From the NCBI GenBank assembly GCA_964017235.1, contig OZ024931.1:97730221-97794220 (forward strand): a DNA stretch of 64,000 bases. Reading direction: 5' to 3'. A program made the translations under genes and the position numbers. The stretch's first letter is position 1. The number at the start of each line of letters is the position of its first letter. Below, one piece after another: positions 1 through 11,801 of this stretch. The notes beneath the pieces are model-generated. The model did no database searches. It saw nothing but the letters and a program-made list of their open reading frames with translations, and was not told the DNA's origin. The stretch comes from Sabellastarte sp. h YS-2021. Taxonomy: Eukaryota; Annelida; Polychaeta; Sabellida; Sabellidae.

Positions 1-160
1 TTCTTTGAAAATTATCTACCTTTTTCTACCGTCTGGTACTCGTATGCAGAAGGTTAAACCTCTCCATAGGTGATATGTATAACAGATATACGTGTCCTCC
101 ACAACCTTGCAGATAATTGACCTTGAAGCTCTTAATTCAAGGTCATTCATGGAGTGCCAA
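1..160. other. unassigned, possible diverged repeat
   Basis: No gene is visible. About 60 bases (roughly 80-145) loosely resemble 9630-9700, sharing a 'atGTGTCCTC' stretch followed by a GACCTTGAAGCT / GACATTGAAGCT stretch. This may be a diverged interspersed repeat, but I cannot define its ends. Confidence 0.25.
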
Positions 161-192
161 AGTACCCCACATAGCGGACTTTAAAAGTGTTT

Positions 193-912
193 ATATCTCC
201 CTTATTATTTGGTCTTAGAGGTTTGCAATTTGAAACCAGCCTATAGAAAATCATGGGGTGGGAATCTTCTGATGTGGTCAGTTTTGACCTTGGACCTCTC
301 CTTCAAGGTCAAACAAGGATACCCAAGCTTAAAAGTGCTTACAACATGCTTATTATTAGTCCTAAGGTTTGCAATGTGAAACCAAATTATAGAAAATCAT
401 GGGGTGGCGATCTTGTGATGTGGTCAAATTTGACCTTGAACCTCTCCTTCAAGGTCAAATGAGGATACTAAAGCTTAAAAGTGCTTATAACTCGCTTATT
501 ATTAGTCCTAGAAGTTTGCAATGTGAAACCAACTTATAGGAAATCATGGGCTGGGAATCTTGTGATGTGGTCAGATTTGACTTTGGACCCCTCTTTCAAG
601 GTCGAACAAGGATTACGAAACTTAAACGTGCTTATAACTCATTTATTATTGGTCCTAGAGGTTTGCAATGTGAAAACATCTTATAAGAAACCATGGGCTG
701 GGAATCTTCTGATGTGGTCAGATTTGACCTTGAGCCCCTCCTTCAAGGTCAAACGAGGACAGCCAAACTGAAAAGTGCTTATAACTCACTTTTTATTGAT
801 CCTAGAGGTTTGCAATTTGAAACCAACTTGTAGGATATCATGGACTGGGAATCTTCTGATGTCAGCTTTGATCTTTGGCCTCTCCTTCAAGGCCAAACAT
901 GGTTCACTGGCT
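193..912 (+). repeat. tandem repeat S1, about five 146-bp units
   Basis: Five diverged head-to-tail units start near 193, 337, 483, 628 and 778. Each carries 'TTATTATTRGTCCTAGAGG', then 'TTTGCAATGTGAAACC', 'AAATCATGGGCTGGGAATC' and 'CTCCTTCAAGGTCAAAC'. Reading frames through it only reflect the repeat period. The same family occurs in reverse orientation at 26770-27600 inside a different element, so S1 is carried to more than one site. Confidence 0.85.
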
Positions 913-1139
913 TTGGTGAGTTGTCTTTCCGGTGAATACAAATTTGTATTGACTCCTATGCGTAGGTCTAGTTTTATATTTAGTGCATGAATTGGTGGGT
1001 ATGATGTCTCGCCACCCTATCTTTTTTGTAGGCCTTTGGGTCAAAATCAAGCGAAAAATAGCTGTTTTGAGCCCAGGAGTCAAAATTATGCTCTGGAGTC
1101 AAAAACATAAAAATTTTGACTTGTAACTTGAAAACTATT

Positions 1140-1290
1140 GCATTTAGAGAATTTTGTTTCAATATATTATTCAGCTACTTTTGGGTCAGCTATAACACAG
1201 TAAAATTGCAGATCTGTAGCTCATTGCATTGCTGAGTAATTACTACTTTCAGGTTCTCACTATTGAGTAATCAGTTGTCACTTGTTATTT
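1140..1290 (-). repeat. single S2-type satellite monomer, reversed
   Basis: Read on the minus strand, this stretch matches the S2 monomer arrayed at 27600-29790. It has 'ACTCAATAGTGAGAACCTGA', 'GCTATAACATAG'-type sequence and a terminal 'GCATTTAGAGAATTTTGT' piece. It is one isolated copy next to the S1 array, the same two-family association seen inside the 26493-30167 element. Confidence 0.65.
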
Positions 1291-1805
1291 TTGAGTCACT
1301 ATGAACACAGAGTAAGGGGGGTGTTCCACTGGAGCCGTCTCAACAACCGACCATATGACTCCATAGAGTTGATTAGAGGATTGGGGACAAAAAATCCAGA
1401 AAAAAGTGTGGGACAAATATGGGTCAGTTTTAACTGCCCGACTTAATAGGCTGGGAATTTTATATTATTGTGTAACCAAATAAAAACACCTTTTGAGGTT
1501 TCTTAATATATTACAACATACATGTGGACCTTTTCTACCTGTTAACTTTAAGATTACAATTACATGCACTATTTTTTCTTATTCTTAAAAAAATTTCTGG
1601 TCATATTTTTACTTCATAATGTACTCCAAATGAGCAAGACTTAAGTGAAATAAACAAGGCCATTGCCACAGCGACTATTCCCCACCTTAAAATCAGTAAT
1701 AATGGAGAACTAAAGGAGATATAAGGCCTTTGTAGTAAGATAACCCGATTGACATTGAAGAAGGGGTCAAAGGTAAAAGCCAGCAATTGGAAAAGAGTCT
1801 CAGGC

Positions 1806-2500
1806 CTTGACTTCCTTTAAGTTGTTTTCACATTTGGAACCCCTAGTAGCAATGATGAGGGAGATATAAGGCATTTTTAATAGGATAATTCCATTTAACA
1901 CGTGATAAGATGACCATTTTGTTTTCAAAACTAGGCCAAATTAATATCGGGTTAACTTTCCTAGCCATATATCTTTTGCGCAAATTTGATGAACCTAGCT
2001 GCAATATTTCAAGTTTTAGAGCATCTTAATGATTTTGAAATAATTGGCTATGGTGGCCATTTTGTTTTTCAAAATAAGAGCAAAATTTTTCTCAGGCAAA
2101 AGATTTGCAGTCCAGGACTTTTCATGGTCTGTTTTTACATTCTGAAGCCATAGATCCAATAAGAAGGGAGAAATGAGGATGTTTTAGTGTGACGACCCCA
2201 TTTTACCTTGAAGCAGGAGTCAAAGGTCAAATTCAACACCCAGAAAAGATTCCCAGTCCATGACTTCCTACAAGTTGTTTCACATTCCAAACCTCTAGGA
2301 GCAATATTAGGGGAGATACGAGGCCTTTTTAATAGGATAACCCCATTTTGTTTTTAGAACTAGGCCAAAATTACTATCAGGTTAGCTTTTCTAGCCATAT
2401 ATCTTTTGTGCAAATTTGTTGAAGCCAGCTGGAATATTTCAAGCTCTAGAGCATCTTTATCATTTTCAAACAGTTGGCTGGGGGGCCATTTTCGTTTTTT
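1806..2500 (+). repeat. two diverged copies of a ~455-bp unit
   Basis: Sequence from about 1806 ('TTGACTTCCTTTAAGTTGTT') recurs at about 2260 ('ATGACTTCCTACAAGTTGTT'). Both copies continue through 'TTTTTAATAGGATAA', 'CTAGCCATATATCTTTTG' and 'TAGAGCATCTT'. The second copy breaks off into a segment ending with 'ACAGACACACGGACGG'. No coding potential is visible. Confidence 0.7.
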
Positions 2501-2704
2501 TTTCAAATTGAGTCCAAAATTTTACACAGACAGGTTTTTATAGCCATAAACATTCCCTGCAAATTTGGTAGAGATATCGTTATAAATGAATAAGATATTA
2601 AGGTTTATGCAAAAACGTGAAGAACAGACACACGGACGGACTTACATACGGAAGGCATTTTATAATCTCACGACCATGCCCTTTCCGCAGGTGGTAGATA
2701 ACAA

Positions 2705-2830
2705 GCTGGTTTCATGATAGGATAAGACTTGAAGTGATAAGGACAAGACTGAAATTGATAAGAAAAAGACTGGAAGTAATAAGACTGGAAGTGATTAGGT
2801 CAAGACGGGATGTGACTAGGACAAACTGGT
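2705..2830 (+). repeat. short minisatellite
   Basis: About five imperfect units of 20-26 bases share the core 'AAGACTGGAAGTGATTAGG' with variants. The run ends where unique sequence begins before the right inverted repeat of the candidate element. Confidence 0.6.
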
Positions 2831-3029
2831 TTCCAGGTGGGTAGAGACACAGTCGGGATCAAAAGTCAGGAAGGGTCGGTGAATATCAAACGTGTTCGAC
2901 ATTTTGCCGACCTAACATGGCAAGCCAGGAAACTACAACTGACCCTAACCGACTCTGTAAACATTGCTCCCAACCCTCAAAAAATTCTTAGTTACCAACA
3001 AGATGGCCCTAGTGGAACACCCCTATAAC

Positions 3030-3430
3030 TGACAGACAAACATAACCTAATGCAAGGAAATGTCCTTATAAAATATGAAGTAAATATTATTAAACAATCC
3101 CGTGTAATTCTTAATTACCCATTCCATTTTACAAACTTTCTGTCATCCAAACAGAATCTAACTCTCCACATGGTTAGATAACAGAGGCTCAACTCTAAAT
3201 TTAGTTGCAAATTTCATATTATGACACATTTTGTTGTTTCTAAAGCAATCTGTTTTTAGATCCTGTTTCAGACACTGTCCGTGTAAATTGGTCTTAGGCA
3301 AAGATTTCCCTTGTGTTAAGTATGTGTGTTTAAAATAAGATTAAATAATTTATCACACTGAAATAAATTTTAAAAGTAAACTAAGCAGGTTACAAAAAGA
3401 TTATCTCAAATAATGAAATACTTTTTTGCT
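3030..3430. other. no gene; AT-rich unique sequence
   Basis: I see no coding region, repeat end or RNA gene. Composition is AT-rich, and the stretch ends where the long satellite array begins. Confidence 0.5.
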
Positions 3431-3432
3431 TT

Positions 3433-6400
3433 TTGTGTCACCAGCATTTATGCTGCGTGGCACAAAGGGATTGCTTCGTCATCCAATTTTGTGGCGTCGT
3501 CGTCGGTGTAGTCGGTGTCGTCATCTGTCGTCGTCACACTTTGTATTCCGGACAGCATCTCAAAAATGGTTTGTCGGATTTAATTCAAATTTGGCATGTG
3601 GATGTAACTGGTCATGAGGGTGTGCTGTATAGTTTTGTGACTTTAAACTCACACTAGTAAGATACTTAAACTCAAATAAAATTTTTTCGTTTCCGGACAG
3701 TATCTCAAAAATGGCTTGATGGATTCAGTTCAAATTTGGCATGTGGTTGTAACTAGTTTTGAAGGTGTGCCCTATTTTAAGGTGGCCTTAAACTCCCATG
3801 TATAAAAAACTTATGTCCAGTTTACTTTTTTCTTTCTCCATGGAGTGTACTGAAAATAACTTCAGAAATTTCATTCAACTTTTGCATGTATATGTAACTG
3901 GCCATAGGTAAGTGCCATACAATAAGGTGACCTTAAACTCCCAGTTATAACAGAATTATAATTCACTTTAAGTTTGGAAATTTTTGAACAGTATTTCAAA
4001 TATTGTACAATTCTAGGCATATTTTAGTTGTGGATGTAATCAACCTTGAACAGAACCTTCAGAAAAAGATTACCTTAAACTTTCTACAATATACAGCAGT
4101 GCAAACAAACTTTGAGTTTAAGGTTGGGACACTATTATTGGTGTTTGGAAGATATTTTATATGCTAATTAGGACTTTTCACATTGATATTCATCATGTAA
4201 ATATATCTCCACCAAAATGGTCTCTTTTGTAAGGTTATAGTAAATTGCTGATATTTTATAAACTTATGAGTTTAAGGTTGCATTAGTTTGTGTCACTAGC
4301 AGCTATGATGGAAAACATACATGGTCAGTGTCGTCGTCACACTTAATTTCCAGACAGTATCTCAGAAATGGCTTGATGAATTAAATTCCAGTTTGGCATG
4401 TTGATGTAACTGTTCCTCAAGGTGTGCCCTATTTAAGGTGACCTTAAACTCACAGTAGTAAGATACTTATATTGAGTTGAAGGTTTTTTGTTTCCAGACA
4501 GTATCTCAAAAATGGGGTGGTGGATTCAATTCAAATTTGGCATATGGTGGTAACTGGATTTCAAGGTGTGCCCTATTTTAAGGTGGCCTTAAATTCTTAT
4601 ATATTAAAAAGTTATGTTGAGTTTAAGTTTTTTACTTTTCTGTAAAGTATACTGAAGATAACTGAAGAAACTTCATTCATATTTTGCATGTATATGTAAC
4701 TGGCCATAGATAAGTGCCACACATTAAGGTGACCTTAAACTCCCAGTAATAACAGAATTATATTCACTTTAAGTTTGGCAATTTTTCACAGTATTTGAAA
4801 CACTGTGCAATTCTCAGCATCTTTCAAGTTGTGAGTGTAACAAACTGTGAACAAAACCTACAGGAAAAGATTCCCGTAAACTCCCTCACAGCTGCAAACT
4901 AACTTTGAGTTTAAGGTTGGGACAATATTTTGGTGTTTAAAAGATATTTGATGTGCTAATTAAGACTTTATTCTTTGATATTCATCACATACATCTGTCT
5001 ACACCAAAAAAGTTTCTCTTGTAAGGTTATAGTAAATTCCTGATATTTCATAAGCCTATGAGTTTAAGGTTGCATTACTTTTGTGTCACTAGCAGCTATG
5101 TTGGAGGACAAGTATGGTCAGTGTCGTTGTCACACTTCCTTCCCAGACACTATCTCAAAAATGGCATGATGGATGAAATTCAAATTTGGCATGTGGATGT
5201 AACTGGTACTCAAGGTGTGCCCTGTTTTAAGGTGATCTTAAACTCCCACTGAAGATTTTAAGTTTTTCCGTTTCCAGACAGTATCTCGAAAATGGGTTGA
5301 CATATTTATTCACATTTGGCATGTATATGTAACTGGCCATAGATAAGTACCACACATTAAGGTGACCTTAAACTCCCAGAAATAACACATTGTGAGTGTC
5401 GTCGTCACACTTCCTTTCCAGACAGTATTTCAGAAATGGCATGATGGATTAAATTCATATTTGGCATGTGGATGTAACCGATCTTCAAGGTATGCCCTAT
5501 TTTAAGGTGACCTTAAACTCCCACTAGTAACATACTTATATTGATTTTAAGTTTTTCTGTTTCCACACAGTATCTCGAAAATGGGTGGACAGATCTATTC
5601 ACATTTGGCATGTTGTTGTAACTGGTATTCATAGTTTTCCATAGTGTATACTGAAGATAACTTGAGAAATTGCATTCAAATTTTGCATGTATATGTAACT
5701 GGCCATAGGTAAGTGCCATATATTAAGGTGACCTTAAACTCCCAGTAATAACACATTATCAGTGTCGTCACACTTCCTTTCTAGACAGTATCACAAAAAT
5801 GGCGTGATGGATTAAATTCAAATTTGGCATTGGATGTAACTGGTCCACAAGGTGTGCCCTATCTTAAGGTGACCTTAAACTCCCACTAGTAACATATTGA
5901 TTTTAAGTTTTTTCCGTTTCCAGACAGTATCTAGAAAATGGGTTGACAAATTCAATTCAAATTTGGCATGTGGTTGTAACTGGTATTCAAGGTGTGTCCT
6001 ATTTTAATGTGGCCTTAAACTCCCATGTACAAAAGAATTATGTTGAGTTTTAGTTTTTTATTTTTCCATAGAGTATACTGAAGATAACTTGAGAAATTTC
6101 ATTCAAGCTTTGCATGTACATGTAACTGGCCATGGATAAGTGTCATATATTAAGGTGACATTAAACTCCCAGTAATAACACATTGTCAGTGTCGTCATAC
6201 TTCCTTTCCAGAGAGTATCTCAAAAATGGCTTTATGGATTAAATTCAAACTTGGCATGTAGATGTAACTGATCCTCAAGGTGTGCCCTATTTTAAGGTGA
6301 CCTTAAACTCCCACTAGTAACATACTAATACTGATTTTAAGTTTTCTCCGTTTCCTGACAATATCTCAAAAGTGGGTTGATGGATTCAATTCAAATTTAG

Positions 6401-7290
6401 CATGTGGTTGTAACTAGTATTCAATGTGTGTCCTATTTTAAAGTTACCATAAACTCCCATGTACAAAATAATTATGTTGAGTTGTAGTTTTTTATTTTTC
6501 CATAGAGTATACTGAAGATTACTTGAGAAATTTCATTCAAGCTTTGCATGTATATGTAACTGGCCATGGATAAGTGTCATATATTAAGGTGACATTAAAC
6601 TCCCAGTAATAACACATTGTCAGTGTCGTCATACTTCCTTTCCAGAGAGTATCTCAAAAATGGGTTGACTGATTTAATTCAAATTTGGCATGTGGTTGTA
6701 TCTGGTATTCAAGGGGTGTCCTATTTTAAGGTGACCTTAAACTCTCATATACAAAAGAATTATATTGAGTTTAAGATTTCTATTTTTCCAGACTATACTG
6801 AAGATAACTTGAGAAATTTCATTCAAGTTTTGTTTTATATGTAACTGGCCATAGGTAAGTGCCATATATTAAGGCGACCTTAAACTCCCAGTAATAACAC
6901 ATTGTCAGTGTCGTCACACTTCCTTTCCAGACAGTATCTCAAAAATGGCATGATGGATTAAATTCAAATTTATTATCTGGATGTATCTGATCCTCAAGGT
7001 GTGCCCTATTTTAAGGTGACCTTAAACTCCCACTAGTAACATACTTATATTGATTTTAGGTTTTTCTGTTTCCAGACAGTAACTCGAAAATGGGTTGACA
7101 GATTCAATTCAAATTTGGCATGTGGTTGTAACTGGTATTCAAGGTGTGTCCCATTCTAAGGTGACCTTAAACTCCCATGGATAAAAGAATTATGTTGAGT
7201 TTCAGTTCTTTATTTACTATATAGTATAGTGTAGAGTATACTGAAGATAACTTGAGAAATTTCATTAAAACTTTGCATGTATATAACTCT
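3433..7290 (+). repeat. 3.9 kb higher-order satellite of ~145-bp monomers
   Basis: Monomers share 'CAAATTTGGCATGTGGATG', 'AAGGTGACCTTAAACTCCCA' and a 'CAGACAGTATCTCAAAAATGG' block. Three monomer types alternate: one after 'GTCGTCACACTTCCTTTCC', one after 'TTTTTCCGTTTCC', and one containing 'TATACTGAAGATAACTTGAG' and 'GTAACTGGCCAT'. The 'GTCAGTGTCGTC' mark recurs near 5758, 6186 and 6617, giving a ~430-bp higher-order unit; shorter spacings near 5390 and 6904 indicate lost monomers. The first part is built on a longer ~790-bp unit that includes 'GAGTTTAAGGTTGGGACA' (about 4115 and 4910). Small open frames here are artefacts of the period. Confidence 0.85.
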
Positions 7291-7484
7291 GGAGGTTTAA
7301 TGGCATGAGAACTTGTATGTGATTGCTTTCTTGGCAATTTCAACAACAAGTGTTTTCATGGCAATACTTTTTCTGTTTCTTGGTCCTTTATTTTGTGGGC
7401 ATTTAACATTATTCAAAACTTTCAAAATATGTTCATTACAAGAGGAACTTGTGATTTGGTTTTAGGCAACATTTGCCAACAGTT

Positions 7485-7498
7485 GTTGCCATGGCAAC
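7485..7498. promoter_or_regulatory. perfect 14-bp X-box-like palindrome
   Basis: The sequence GTTGCCATGGCAAC is its own reverse complement and matches the known RFX transcription-factor X-box pattern GTNRCC-(0-3)-RGYAAC. Whether any RFX protein binds here is unknown; nothing nearby looks like a promoter of a host gene. Confidence 0.5.
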
Positions 7499-8021
7499 AC
7501 TTTTGCTGTTGTTGTTTTTCACTTTTAAATCGGTGGAATCTTTATAAATAAAACTCATGCAAAGATTTTAACCAGTATTTTGAGGATATATTTCTTGCAA
7601 GGGGAACTACAAGAGTAGTGATGATGCTTTTTTGCAAGTTTTTGGTAACAGCTGTTACCATGGCAATACTTTTTCTGTATTGTTTTTCAAATTGTGATTT
7701 TGTGGGTATTTGGCAACACTTTTCATGTTTCTTAGGTTTAAAAATTTTTGGGGGGTTCTTTGCATTCCAAACCCCATGGCAACACTTTATATTTTTCTTG
7801 GACCTATATATAAACATTTTTGTGGGTTCGATCTTTGCATTCCAAACCCCTGCACGGATTGGAGCTGACTAGTTTTTCAACAATACCTGGCAACAAGTAT
7901 TGCCATGGCAACACTTTTCTTCTGTTTCTTGGACTTATAAATAATTTTATGGGTTCTTTGCCTTCCATAACCCTGCATAGATTGGAGCCGATTAGTTTTT
8001 CGGCAATACCTGGCAACAATT

Positions 8022-8035
8022 GTTGCCATGGCAAC
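8022..8035. promoter_or_regulatory. second perfect X-box-like palindrome
   Basis: This is the same GTTGCCATGGCAAC in a later unit of the array. It lies directly beside an overlapping palindrome, GGCAACAATTGTTGCC, at 8012-8027. Other units carry one to three substitutions in the motif. Confidence 0.5.
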
Positions 8036-8545
8036 ACTTTTCTCGTTTCTTGGACCCATATATAAATATTTTTGTGGGTTCTTTGCATGCCATACCCCTA
8101 CACGGATTGGAACTGCTTATTTTTTTTGGCAATACCTGGCAATAATTGTTGTCATGGCAACACTTTTTCTGTTTCTTCTACCTATATATAAACATTTTTG
8201 TGGTTTCTTCTTTGCATTCAAAGCCCTAGCACAGATTGGAGCTGACTAGTTTTTCGACACTACCTGGCAACAAGTGTTGCAATAGCAACACTTCCTTTTT
8301 AGTTCCGTGAACTTATAAATAATTTGATGGGTTCTTTGCATTCCATACCCCTGTACAGATTGGAGCTGATTAGTTTTCGGCAATAACTTGCAACAAGTGT
8401 TGCCACGGCATCACTTTTTTTCTATTTCTTGGACTTACAAATATTTTTATGGGTTCTATGCATTCCTAACCCCTGCACAGATTGGAACTGATTAGATTTT
8501 TGGCAGTACCTGGCAACTTTTGCCATTGCAACACTTTTTTCTGGT

Positions 8546-10204
8546 TTTAGGTTGTGGATATAAACAGTCCTGAAGAAGATCTGCTGGATTAAGTGACCTT
8601 TCACTCCACAAGATTAGACAATGATCTGGCTTGTTTGCTGTCCCACAAAATAGCTGACAAATATAAGTAGTTCCTTCTTTCCTCCGTGAACAGAGGAGGC
8701 AGACAAAACAGGAATCATGTTGCACATATCCTGTACATTGGATCTAGGTTATATTTTTCAACAAGTTGGAGCCTCACCATGGCTCGGTACTTCTCAAGGA
8801 TTGTCTGGATCTGCAAAAATACTGCCAGTCAGCCAACTATTTATGTCCAGCATAATTTTTGTCCTTTTGAATTTCATCCGCTTCAGTCTTTAACCAAAAC
8901 TGGTGACACAGTGCAATTCTTCTGAATTCTTGTTAAAATACATACTGAGTTGAGAGAGCAAGATCATTGGAAAAGCTTTTATCTGTGATTGGCACTTCAA
9001 GTGGGTTAACCACAGAAGTATGCATTCTAGAAATGCATATTACTGCTACTATTTTTTGGATGAGCATTTTCTGACGATTATGTACAGTGGCAGCATATTT
9101 TTATATACCTTTTAATATAACATGTAATTATGTATTACTGCTGACCACCTCATTCATCTATTTTACAAGCCTTTATCGTAACCATTTTTTACCGTCATTC
9201 CCTTTCTTTGCTGTGGGATGCTCATTTTTGCCTTAACAAAATCTTGTTTCTACGTCGAAAATTGATCATACACTTGCTAATTCATTGTGTAACTTTATTT
9301 ATTGCATCCACCGGATAGCATAAGGTTGATACTATTACACTTGAGTAAGCCACTGCCACAGTTGTGTAGAGATATTCCCCGCTACCCCTCCAGAGGGAAA
9401 GGTATTATAGGTTCTTATAGAGTTATTGTATTATAGAGTTCTTAAATTTGCAGGATATGTTCGTCACTACAGAAGCTTACCTAGGAATATTTTTAGTCTC
9501 ATTTTGAAAAACAAGATGGCCTCCATGGTCGTTTTCTTCGATGGTCATCAAGGAGTTTTGCACATTCTGAGGCTACATCTGATCAACAAAAAGTCCAATC
9601 TCTTTATGATTGACATTTCTAATAGAAATATGTGTCCTCTGTAGCCAGACATTTGACATTGAAGCTTGTCCTTCAAGGTCAGCCCTTGACCCCTCAAATG
9701 GTCCATCAAGTTCAGTTTTTGACAACTCAGCAAATTACTTATAACAACGACACTTAAATTAACAGTTTTGGGGGGTTTTAGGGGAGGGGGGCTTTGAGGT
9801 GTTTGCTTTAATAATAAAGCATCCCTTGGAAGGGGCACTTATTTGTTTTCATGTCGAGTTGCCACACTATCATCTCCCTTTAATTTCTCACTTATTAGTA
9901 GGTAGATTCTAACCATTTCTAACCATTTTTGGCAATTATATACCTTTGAAGTGGGAAATTTTCCACACGCTTATATTTTACCTTTGACCTTTATCAAGAT
10001 CACATGATCGGGGGTACCCCTGCACATTATCGCCGCTCAGCCAAAACTACTTACCATAGGAGGGTGGTATTTTGAGTATAATACTATCAAAATATCGAGC
10101 AGATTAGATTACTGGGAGCGATTGAACTATAATTTTAGAGAATTATGAATGTTTTATACCAGGTAGTAATCAGAAAGCTTAAATTTATCAAACCCCCGAT
10201 TATC
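8546..10204. other. 1.7 kb without recognisable gene
   Basis: Only short open frames occur here, the longest 96 codons on the minus strand (9548-9838), with no recognisable domain. A stretch at 9630-9700 weakly resembles the start of the window. I see no RNA gene or promoter architecture. Confidence 0.5.
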
Positions 10205-10800
10205 CCATTATCTGTTGCATTTAGAGCCATAAAATTGGGAGGTGATAGGATACCATATGTAGAGAGTCTAAAAAATGCTCAGATTTACCCCCTGCCCCCC
10301 CTATGGGTCAAACTGCGGTCATAAAGTCACAGTTTTGTCTTCTGAATGGCTTTCTAGACTCCATATACATGGGGTCATAAAATCACAGATTTTGTGATTT
10401 TGCCTTTTATCTCCTTTTTATTGCTTTTAGAGCTTTTGCATGTATTGGGAGGTCATAGCAAACCATGTTCATGGAGTCTAGAAAGCCATTCAGATTTACT
10501 CCATCGCCATCTCTCGTGGGTCAAACTGGGGTAATAAGATGGCATATTTTGTGTTTGCCTTTTAGCTTCTTTGTTACTGCTTTTTGAGCTTTTTAATGTA
10601 TTGGGAGGTAGTAATAGGAAACCATATACAGGGAGTTTAGAAAGCTGGTCAGGTTTACCCCTGCCCCCTTTCCCCCCTTTATTATTGCTTTACAGGACTG
10701 GTTTTGAATGTCTTGGGAGGTAATAAGAAACATTATGCAGGGAGTCTATATAGCCGGCCAGATTTACCCTCTGGCCCACCGTAGGAGTGAAACTGGGGTA
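10205..10800 (+). repeat. four diverged tandem units
   Basis: The mark 'TTGGGAGGT' followed by 'AAACCATAT...GGAGTCTAGAAAG' recurs near 10226, 10449, 10602 and 10714. Units also share 'CAGATTTACCCC' and 'GGGTCAAACTGGGGTAATAA'. Spacing varies from about 110 to 225 bases, so the array is degenerate. Confidence 0.7.
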
Positions 10801-11321
10801 ATAAAATGCAGATTTTGTTTTTTTTTCTTGAGTTGGCACATGCGCACAACTCAAAAGAAAAAAATAACTATACTGTTTTGTGGGCCTTTCAATGCAAATT
10901 GCAGTAGTTTCGAGTGGGCATTACTTGCCATTTTCCAATGCATTTTGAAAATTTATACATAATAACTGTTTGGTTTCTTTGTCAGTCTTCCACAATTGAA
11001 AAAATATTTTTTAACGAATTTCTATTGTTGACATGCATACCTACCTGCCCGTATGACTTTATAGAAAAAATCACCTCTCAAACTTTAAGAGAAAAACAAG
11101 AATTTTTATTGGATGAGAGAAGTTGGGGTTGTCCAGTTATTACGTTATGGACATTTCCCTGGCATTTGGTGACAGATTTGATTGACAGCTCACTGGTAAG
11201 TAAAATCTTAATGTTAAAATGGCTTCATTAGTGGTTTTCAATGAAAAATACTAAACTTTGGAAATTCTTCAATTTTAGCCATGGAAGCTGACCCCGGGAA
11301 TTGCAAGCTGTGACAATCAAA
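10801..11321. other. no supported gene
   Basis: Two overlapping open frames (84 and 105 codons, ending at 10962 and 11231) have no recognisable motif or sustained coding character. I treat the stretch as unassigned. Confidence 0.4.
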
Positions 11322-11801
11322 AATCTTTATAAATGATATAGCAAAAAACATTGTATAAACTCTGGATCTAGTTAATGGATTTTGTTCAAATAAAAAGGTA
11401 CCAAATAAAAAACATTAGAAAGCGTAATAAATTACCTTTAAATTGGTATAATGCCATGCCTGTAAATTAAATTAAATAATCACACAAAACAGTTTTCAAT
11501 AAAATTCAAAAATATTTTAAAAACTATTATAGCTACACATAGATATTATATATCATCAATTTATCTTTATAAATGATATAGCAAAAAACATTGTATAAAC
11601 TCTGGATCTAGTTAATGGATTTTGTTCAAATAAAAAGGTACCAAATAAAAAACATTAGAAAGCGTAATAAATTACCTTTAAATTGGTATAATGCCATGCC
11701 TGTAAATTAAATTAAATAATCACACAAAACAGTTTTCAATAAAATTCAAAAATATTTTAAAAACTATTATAGCTACACATAGATATTATATATCATCAAA
11801 A
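11322..11801 (+). repeat. two apparently identical 240-bp tandem copies
   Basis: Sequence from 11322 repeats with an offset of exactly 240 bases and I find no difference between the copies by eye. The unit is AT-rich and non-coding. The identity means either a very recent duplication or an assembly duplication. Confidence 0.85.

Larger units (their letters stand above)
1313..3027. mobile_element. candidate element bounded by ~25-bp inverted repeats
   Basis: The left edge reads 'GGGGTGTTCCACTGGAGCC' and the right edge, reverse-complemented, reads 'GGGGTGTTCCACTAGGGCC'. Similarity continues a few bases inward (GTCT against ATCT). A TA dinucleotide flanks both sides, which would fit a TA target duplication. 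The 1.7 kb interior has no transposase-like reading frame and holds an internal duplication and a minisatellite. It is either a non-autonomous DNA transposon or a chance pairing of two related repeat ends. Confidence 0.45.
7330..8545 (+). repeat. tandem repeat, ~125-bp unit with X-box-like palindrome
   Basis: Nine or ten units carry 'CCATGGCAACACTTTT', then 'TGTTTCTTGGACCTATA', 'TGGGTTCTTTGCATTCCA', 'CCCCTGCACAGATTGGAGC' and 'GGCAATACCTGGCAACAA'. The palindromic part recurs near 7485, 7654, 7899, 8022, 8148, 8276, 8399 and 8518, so the period is about 125 bases. Open frames on both strands cross unit borders and are not genes. Confidence 0.85.

Noticed and set aside
7330-8545. Regularly spaced repeats suggesting a CRISPR array
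   Set aside because: Units are ~125 bases with diverged repeat and no unique spacers, in an animal-type genome with LINE and DIRS elements. It is a satellite.
9548-9838. 96-codon minus-strand frame rich in Pro and Leu
   Set aside because: The Pro-rich part comes from a G-rich low-complexity stretch (9767-9795) and no motif is present.
10708-11231. Overlapping open frames of 84 and 105 codons
   Set aside because: No recognisable domain, no conservation evidence, and the first begins inside a degenerate tandem repeat.
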